Assembly: GCA_018417955.1 (NCBI GenBank)
Contig: JACTVC010000011.1
Location: 122,262 to 186,261 of the forward strand
Origin: Laccaria trichodermophora
Lineage: Eukaryota > Basidiomycota > Agaricomycetes > Agaricales > Hydnangiaceae
Length of the DNA: 64,000 nt
Reading direction: 5' to 3'
Numbering within the stretch: position 1 is the first letter of the stretch; every line of letters starts with the position of its first letter. Position numbers and translations under genes: made by a program. A model generated the notes under the pieces. That model worked only from the letters and a program-made list of their open reading frames with translations, did not search any database and was not told the origin of the DNA. This document shows positions 57,330 to 64,000 of the stretch, piece by piece.

Positions 57330-58857
57330 ATGAATCTTGCAAGACACTCCATCTCGTCTACGAACCCCATCCATATTCTCGATACTCACTTTGACCCAGA
57401 CTGTAAGATCTTCACAGCTTCAACACCTGAAGGATTCGCGGTATATCGCACTTGGCCTCTCAAACTCCTTCAGAAACATGGTAGGTTCATTACGCCAGTC
57501 CTAGTCGCTTTCTAACTTGTACGAACCAGAGCTAACCGGTGGGACACTCGCTGCTGCTTTTCCTTTGCATACAACCAATCTGCTCTTCCTCTTGGGTGGT
57601 GGTAGGAGTCCACTCTATCCTCCAAACAAAGTGATCGTGTGGGACGATGCGCTTGGCAAGGAAGTCGCAGAACTCGAGTTCAGGGAGCGAGTTCGTGGGC
57701 TCACATGTAGACGTGGTTGGCTTGCCGTTGCATTGCGACGAAGAGTCGTTGTCTTTCAAGTCGGTGAACAGTTTAAGCGACATGCGGAATGGGATACTTG
57801 CGATAACCCACGAGGTGAACATCTAATATCGATCCTTCAAAATCAACCAGATTCAATGTGCATCGTCTAGGTCTTCTTGCAATTGCAACGGCCCCTTTCT
57901 CGACACTGCTGGCGATTGCTGGGCGTCAAACAGGCCACGTCCAACTGATCCATCTACCCCCATGTCCTCCGCCTGTTACGAAGGGCCCGCCGTCTTCATC
58001 GCCACCACGGAGACCACCACCACCACCCACGAAACATCCAGTGTCCATTATTGTCGCTCATACAACGGCGTTGACAACGTTGACGTTACCTCCGTCAGGC
58101 CGTCTTCTTGCTACAACCTCATCTCGGGGTACACTTGTACGAATATGGGATTCATACACTGGCAAGCTTGTCCGGGAATTACGCAGGGGAACGGATAAGG
58201 CTGAAATTTACGGTGTTGCATTTCGACCAGATGAGCAAGAACTCTGTGTTTGGAGCGACAAAGGAACCGTGCATATTTTTACTCTTGTAGTATCGGGTGC
58301 CTCGTACGTTCGTTTGTGTTGCGATATGTTTACGATACTCATTCATCTCTAGGAACCGACAGTCAACCTTCTCACCGCTGACACCGTTTCTACCCCTCCC
58401 TAAATATTTCGAGTCCGAGTGGTCGTACGCACAGTACCGAATACCCGTGCAATCGTCACACATATCATTATCGTCAGCGTCTCGATCATCCGCAGCTGAT
58501 CTTCCAGACGAGGAACGATGTGTTGTTGGTTGGATTGATGTTTCCACCGAAGACAAACCCACTCCGGCTCGTGCACCTGAATATCAACTCATTGCTTTGA
58601 CCTACACAGGCGGGTGGTATCGTTTGTCCCTCCCGCCCGCTAAGAAGTCATTATCTTCTACTGGGGCCAGCCCACTCGCCGGCAGCTCGCCTCCAAGGTC
58701 CGTACCCTTGGTACGCCCGCGAACATCTAGCGCCTCGTCGACAATCAGCCGTTTGGACAAGGGGAAGGAAAAGGAGCGAGACAAGAAGGAGAAGGACACA
58801 ACGAATTGCATTCTGGAGGAATATCGCAAGTTTGGTAGATGGGATGGCTGGGGCTAG
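57330..58857 (+). CDS. HSV2: PROPPIN (Atg18/Hsv2/WIPI-like) phosphoinositide-binding propeller
   Basis: It binds PI3P/PI(3,5)P2 on autophagic and endosomal membranes. Exons read THFDPDCKIFTASTPEGFAV, LLFLLGGGRSPLYPPNKVIV, WDDALGKEVAELEFRERVRG, LLAIAGRQTGHVQLIHL, and VSIIVAHTTALTTLTLPPSG. Then LLATTSSRGTLVRIWDSYTG leads into the lipid-binding motif in KLVRELRRGTDKAEIYGVAF, followed by WSDKGTVHIF. The motif is LRRG, as in the Hsv2/WIPI3-4 branch, versus FRRG in Atg18. A Pro-rich insert precedes blade 5, and the C-terminus has a KEKERDKKEK basic stretch. The ATG at 57330 is used because the slightly longer frame begins with TTG. Confidence 0.85.
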
Positions 58858-59023
58858 AGAATGATTAACGAACGCTGGTACTTTTGATTCATTGCGATTT
58901 TTGTCTTCTCGTGCTTTCACTTGTATACTTACTACATATGCATCTGTACATACATACCCTGTATCATAGAGGTCCCCGTAATTCATGTGTGACAATGTGA
59001 CCTTCCAACATTCAACGGTGAGG

Positions 59024-59344
59024 ATGGAGAACCCTCATGCAGAGCGACAAGCAGTCCTTCTTGAGCGCATCGTAAAGAACACCGTCAGTATTTGTCTTCC
59101 CATCCATGTTGCATTCTCTGATTTTTTTTGTCAATGATAGTCGAAGTGTACAGAGATGATTCTTGAGCTCAATCATTGTCTCGAGGTGCTTTCTCCCCGA
59201 CATGAAGTCCCCGTCGCCTGTCTTGATCTTTATTATCCGTAGGAAATTTTACGCGCAAATGCATCCGTCAAGACTGCGGCAGATCTGGCTACCAAGTATC
59301 GAAAGAATGTTCAATACAATTTAGAAGCAACGAAAGGGAATTGA
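59024..59344 (+). CDS. DAD4: DASH complex subunit Dad4
   Basis: This small kinetochore protein is one subunit of the ring that couples chromosomes to microtubules. Three exons give about 67 residues: MENPHAERQAVLLERIVKNT, then SKCTEMILELNHCLE, then EILRANASVKTAADLATKYR to VQYNLEATKGN. The opening MENPHE-like motif and closing QxNLEAT motif are the Dad4 hallmarks, and the middle is heptad-like. Introns: gtcagt...gatag and gtgctt...ccgtag. The gene is too small and interrupted to show up as a single open frame. Confidence 0.9.
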
Positions 59345-59612
59345 ATATATACTCAAAGGTTACCAGCGAGGCCCGCTTAGCCGATACCCACATCTATACC
59401 TTTCATACTCAACAATGCTACTCTATCTCTTCTTATCTTTTTTTTGTGTGCAAAGCCTCCCATTTGAAAGATTATCAACGCGATATACTCTAGGTGCGTT
59501 TAGCGATTATTCAATAATGTACACAGCACCCCCTCTAGGAAATCGGGAAGAGCAGAATCGAACTGCACAGGGTAACGGATGCAAAGAAAACCAACAAAGC
59601 GAAAAAAATATG

Positions 59613-61539
59613 TTACACGACTCGCGATTGTCCATGTGCCGGACCACCTCCATTATAATCACGACCACCAATTTGAGGCTGCTGAGGTGTCCCAGGATTG
59701 CTTGAATACCCGCTGTAAGGGTCGTCACTACGATTCTGCAATGACTGGGCCGAGGGATAATGTGACGGATCTGGTGAATCGTCGTATGCTAATCCACTCG
59801 CTATTGATGCTTGAGGTGACCACCGCCGTGCAGGAGGTTGCACTGGGTCCACACGTCCTTCATAAACATCATGGGGGTCGTAACTGTGGCCAACGCCGTG
59901 CGATTGGCCGTATGGACTTTGCCCTACATGTTGATACGGATCCGCAGGTTGATTTGAGAATGGTGCAGCGGATGTGGTTAGGCGTGCGAGGCTTTCAGCA
60001 TCATCGTCATATATCGGTTGTTGGTCGTCGTACCCGAAGGTCGCTGTGGATGGATTGAAGTGGGCATAGCTTCCAGGTGCTTGATGGGTGGAATAGGGAT
60101 TGTATGCGGGCATAGGCGGGGGGTAATCTGCGGGGCCTTTGTCCGCTTGGTAATGGTAATAGTCCTGGGTATAGGTGCTTGGTGCAGGCGCACGAGTGTT
60201 CATCGATGAAGTATCGTCGTCATCGTCGATCGAAAGATTTGGTAGAGTAGGTTGAGGAAGAGGTTGAGCGATAAGCTCTCCTTTCTTATTCTTCAGGTGC
60301 GAAAAGTCGCCCCTGGCTTCTTTCTGTGCCATTCTGACGGCATCGGCCAATCGCTGCTTCTGTCTACGTTTGATGACATCGCCGATGCGCTATGACAAGG
60401 CAAACATCTATCAAAACCCAATAAGAGGTCGTGTTGTGAAAACGCACCTTATCGACCTTGTGACAACAGTATTCCTAATGAAGTAGGCAGTTAGTAGCTA
60501 TTAACATTTTCAAGGTTTGGCTTGGCTTGCCTTAAGGTTGCCCCGGATGTGGCAGAGGAGGGGAATGTAACAAATGGCTGCAATGGTGAGAAGCAGGAGG
60601 GAACCAGCGAAAACGACGACCGTAAAGAAAGATGTCACCGTCAGGGCAGAGGTCGACAAACTGTTCCCTTGGAAGTACTTGGAAACATCGTACCACGATC
60701 CCTCGTTATCCTTTCTTGAGAGCCAAACAGCATACAAGGTGAGAGCGTTAATCGTTTGGCGTGGGCCATCTGCTAGAAGAAGGCGTTTCCAACCTAGACC
60801 AATATGAGTTGGCGTAACGGTAGATCAAAACGACCTACTCTTGAAGACAAAGAACACGAAGAAGGCGAAATCGTCGCTGACCTTGGTGGAGTTGCTGATA
60901 TGGTCGAAGAAGCAAAAATGATCATATGAGCCTGCACAAAGGCATCAAGTTGAGGGGGATACATGGCCGCAGACGACATCAGACATACGGAGAGAGTAGT
61001 AATTGTTGGCCATGACATTGGTGAACGCATAGGATATATCTCGACTAGCAATAATTTTCTTTGCTTTCCGCGACTCGTACGCCAACTACTTGGAGGTGAG
61101 CTCAGGGTGGAGTAAAGGCAGTGCTGACATACCAGAAGGAAGGAGAAGATGATGCAGCCTACGAAAAGCCATTTTCCAGTATCGAATGGAATGAAAAAAC
61201 ATCCGTCAATGTTCTGGCATTGCTTGAAAATTTCGTTGGACCAATTATTCGTTGACAACATGGTGATGGCTGAAAATATATCGGAAACATAGACCATGAA
61301 TGACTTGAGGACAATGATGTATAACCACATGTACCTAATGAGTTGTTCGGTGAGTGCAAGCAAAGGAACTGAGAGAAAAAAGGAACTTCATGCGCATCAT
61401 AAATCCATTGTCGCAAAACTCGCGTGTGTCAACAAAATCGAACTTGAATGACTAGTTAGCCATAGCGAGCAGGGATGGTGATATAGCGAACCTTGTGGTC
61501 TGGGACGACTTCACGCTTCCATTTAGGACCACTACACAT
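59613..61539 (-). CDS. KCH1: Kch1/Prm6-like low-affinity potassium transporter
   Basis: It opens MCSGPKWKREVVPDHKFDFV, then DTREFCDNGFM, KYMWLYIIVLKSFMVYVSDI, FSAITMLSTNNWSNEIFKQC, FFIPFDTGKWLFVGCIIFSF, a segment reading ASRDISYAFTNVMANNYYSL, FFDHISNSTKVSDDFAFFVF, GWKRLLLADGPRQTINALTL, FFTVVVFAGSLLLLTIAAIC and the basic segment HKVDKRIGDVIKRRKQQRLA. A long disordered Tyr/Gln/Pro-rich tail follows. The order of helices and the NNYYSLRSYDHFCFF and KVDKRI blocks fit fungal Kch1/Prm6. The function is known from yeast, where it lets potassium enter during calcium-signalling responses. Confidence 0.85.
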
Positions 61540-61827
61540 GACTGGTGTCGACGAGAAGAGAATGCAAGTGAGCGGGGCGGGCGGTTATTGTGTAGTGACC
61601 AGAACCAGCTAGTCGCATGCGGATTCAGGGGCGTGGTGAAAAATCAAAAGAGTGGGCTGCTGTTCGTGGCGAGCAGACGCAGACGACGGTGTAAGGAGAG
61701 AGGTAAGGAGACGGAGGAAGATGGCGACACGGATTGGCGATTGGCACAAGTGAGTACTGGCAACAGCAACAATGAACAGGGGAAAAAGGTTAATGCTCGG
61801 CGATTGCCGTAGAACATTTCTTGCACA

Positions 61828-63678
61828 ATGACCACCGTACAAAAGATCAAGGTAGCCCACCGTTCTCAACATCCTGCTCTCTCTCACTCTCCATTGTCAT
61901 AGGAAATCGAAGATGAGATGGTCCGTATCTCTTCTTATCCCTTCCATTCTAGCTCACACTCCGCCATAGGCTAAAAGTATGTCTAATCTCTCTTCCAGTG
62001 GCCTTCAAATAACACCTTCCTCTTTAGCTCAAAAAAATAAGGCCACGAGCTACCATCTTGGCCAGCTCAAAGCCAAACTTGCAAAACTAAGACGCGAGCT
62101 CATCAATCCAACAGGTGGAAGTGGTGGGGGTGGGGGTGGTCTGGGCTTCGATGTTGCAAGGTATCTATCTCATTACTCACTTCATATATCGGTTCCACCA
62201 ACATGGTTTTTTAGGACAGGGATAGCCTCCGTTGGATTTGTTGGCTTTCCTTCCGTGGGCAAAGTCAGCACTTTTTCCTTCTTCTTTTGAAATGACGTCG
62301 TGACCTCTCCTCAGTCAACACTCATGTCAAAGCTCACTGGCACGCATTCCGAAGTATCCGAAATCGACTTTACCACTTTAACTACCGTTCCGGGCACCTT
62401 GAAGGTTCACGGCGCTCCAATTCAAATATTGGATCTCCGTACGTCCCCGCAACTTCGCGGCACACCACTTCTCTGATCTTCCCATTTTCAGCTGGTATCA
62501 TTGAGGGTGCAAACGATGGCAGGGGAAGAGGTCGTCAAGGTGCGTCCAACGTCTGTGGAAAACTCGAAACACTTTCTAATAGGACACCACAGTCATCGCT
62601 GGTACGGACGTCTGTCACTCGACTTCCGGGTCAGGTCAAAGCTAACCGCTATCCGCCTTTCCCACCAGTTGCTCGTACATGCAACCTTATTTTTATCGTC
62701 CTTGACGTGCTTAAACCTCTGGGCGATAAGAAGATCATCGAGACAGAGCTGGAGGGGTTTGGTATCAGGCTAAACAAACGACCGCCAGCAATCCTCGTCC
62801 GAAGAAAGGAGAAGGGCGGAATTGCTATAACGAATACAGTCCCGTTAACCAATATTGATCAGGACGAGATCAAAGCTATTTTGAGTGAGTATAAAATCAA
62901 TAACGCCGACATCGCCATTCGAGAGCCAGGAGCAACTGCGGATGATTTAGTAGATGTAATTGAAGGGAACAGGTTAGTTTGGGTGTTATCTATTGAACCG
63001 CTACTGATGATTTTTTTAGGGTTTATATTCCAGCAGTATATGTACGCTTTCCGTACCTCTGTGATGCTTTGCATAACCTTTTGAATAATCTCGCTTTGCA
63101 AGGTTCTCAACAAGGCATGTTGCAGCTATGACGCCCTAACTCTTCTTATAATACTTTACAGATCGACGCCATCTCTATAGAGGAATTGGACCTTTTGTCC
63201 GTTTTAGTTACTTACAACACCGACGAGTCCAGAACTTACTTGCGCTTTTCAGATACAAAATCCCAATGTCGGTTCCAATATCGTCACGCGAATGGCTAAA
63301 TATCGACGAACTGATTGAGAAGATGTGGGAGACCCTCAACCTTGTCCGCGTTTACACCAAACCACGGGGATTAGCTCCCGACTATAGTTCCCCCGTCGTC
63401 CTTCGTCGCGGCCGCTGTACCGTGGAAGATTTTTGTGCCTCTATCCACAAGGAGATTGCGAAGCAAATGAAATAGTTCGTTTTTCAATTGCAACTTTGCG
63501 TTTTTTATTAATGCGCGGATAGTGCTGTGGTATGGGGTGCCAGTGCGAAACATTCGCGCGGTCAAAAGGTGGGCTTGGATCACATACTGGAAGATGAAGA
63601 TGGTATGAGTTGTCGTGTCCCCGTTTCATCATTTGTCTAACAAGACGTCCATCAGTCGTGCACATATCAAAGAAATAA
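61828..63678 (+). CDS. RBG1: Developmentally regulated GTP-binding protein DRG1/Rbg1
   Basis: This translation-associated GTPase opens [14 protein letters not shown], continues [20 protein letters not shown] across a 7-nt exon (61970-61976), then a glycine run and [20 protein letters not shown] (G1, GKS), [40 protein letters not shown] (G3), [40 protein letters not shown] (G4), [20 protein letters not shown], the TGS domain with [20 protein letters not shown], and [20 protein letters not shown], ending DEDVVHISKK. About ten introns. Confidence 0.95.
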
Positions 63679-63735
63679 CATCCTTGTGGCTTCTACGTTT
63701 AGTGTGCTTGGTCATAGCAGTACATACATCGAGGT

Positions 63736-64000
63736 CTACCGAATCTCGTTTAACTGTCCTTGATATGTTGTTTCCTCGTAGTGGTAGATAAATATCAATC
63801 TGCAGAACCCCCAGATGAGCCCTATGGAACAATAAACACTCGTTGCCATCAGAGGTAAAAACTCCAATTTCGAGTTTCCGGCGTCTGGCTCGCCGTTATC
63901 TTGTCGACGTCGTGAAGCCCATACAGGAAAGAGCGTCGCAAACAAGAGCAAGAACGGGAATCCAGCCAGGTATACCTTCTCCAAAACATCCATGATCACG
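63736..64000 (-). CDS. ALG6/ALG8-family glucosyltransferase, 3' part only
   Basis: The visible last exon reads MDVLEKVYLAGFPFLLLFAT, then LEFLPLMATSVYCSIGLIWG and ends ETTYQGQLNEIR. The FLPLMxTSVYC block before a final membrane helix is typical of the C-terminus of Alg6/Alg8, the ER enzymes that add glucose to dolichol-linked glycans. Which of the two it is cannot be told from this fragment. The gene continues past the right edge, and the stop codon is at 63736-63738. Confidence 0.7.
   Translation of the reverse strand, partial: VIMDVLEKVYLAGFPFLLLFATLFPVWASRRRQDNGEPDAGNSKLEFLPLMATSVYCSIGLIWGFCRLIFIYHYEETTYQGQLNEIR

Overview
The window is nuclear DNA of a filamentous basidiomycete fungus, most likely an agaricomycete. 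Genes are packed on both strands and cut by many short introns (about 42-85 nt). Several products are specific to fungi: two Zn2Cys6 transcription factors, the DASH subunit Dad4, a Kch1-type transporter and Loa1/Vps66. About 36 protein genes can be supported. No rRNA, tRNA, CRISPR array or intact transposon was seen. Most genes had to be assembled from exons, so spans run from start codon to stop codon and include introns.

Layout. 0.3-4.8 kb: acetyl-CoA acetyltransferase (-), ATG10 (-), ribosomal protein eS1 (+), adenine phosphoribosyltransferase (+). 4.8-9.5 kb: EDEM-like GH47 protein with a PA domain (-), divergent from a double p27-type zinc-ribbon protein (+). 9.7-13.5 kb: a hypothetical protein with a tandemly duplicated exon plus intron (+), FAF1-like rRNA-processing factor (-), a small membrane protein (+). 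13.8-21.3 kb: ankyrin-like gene (-) divergent from a full-length Dicer (+) whose helicase motifs are all degenerate. 21.3-26 kb: COX7C/Cox8-like subunit (-), aldehyde dehydrogenase (+), Zn2Cys6 factor with 23-residue repeats (-). 26.7-32 kb: proteasome alpha2 (-), 1-Cys peroxiredoxin (-), SSU72 (-), syntaxin 18/UFE1 (+). 32-42 kb: TVP38 (-), LOA1-like acyltransferase (+), two-RRM SR protein (-), peroxisomal cystathionine beta-lyase (-), a second Zn2Cys6 factor (-). 42-51.9 kb: secreted double-psi beta-barrel protein (+), UTP12 (-), aspartyl aminopeptidase (+), IMP4 (-), arginyl-tRNA-protein transferase (-). 52-64 kb: VTI1 (-), EMC3 (+), frequenin (-), a Ser-rich hypothetical (+), a PROPPIN (+), DAD4 (+), a KCH1-like transporter (-), DRG1/RBG1 (+) and the 3' end of an ALG6/ALG8 glucosyltransferase (-).

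These are mainly housekeeping genes: ribosome assembly (FAF1, UTP12, IMP4, eS1), membrane traffic (UFE1, VTI1, TVP38, EMC3), autophagy (ATG10, PROPPIN) and protein turnover (proteasome, ATE1, EDEM). Divergent pairs with very short shared promoters are frequent; the extreme is TVP38/LOA1 with 24 bp between start codons.

The most interesting signals concern gene structure and RNA. They are: a Dicer with a dead helicase but two intact RNase III centres; a cystathionine beta-lyase whose peroxisomal SKL signal sits alone on a six-codon last exon; four GC-AG introns within about 13 kb; a 7-nt micro-exon in DRG1; an IMP4 start codon isolated on its own coding exon; and a thiolase whose leader exon ends in a second ATG.
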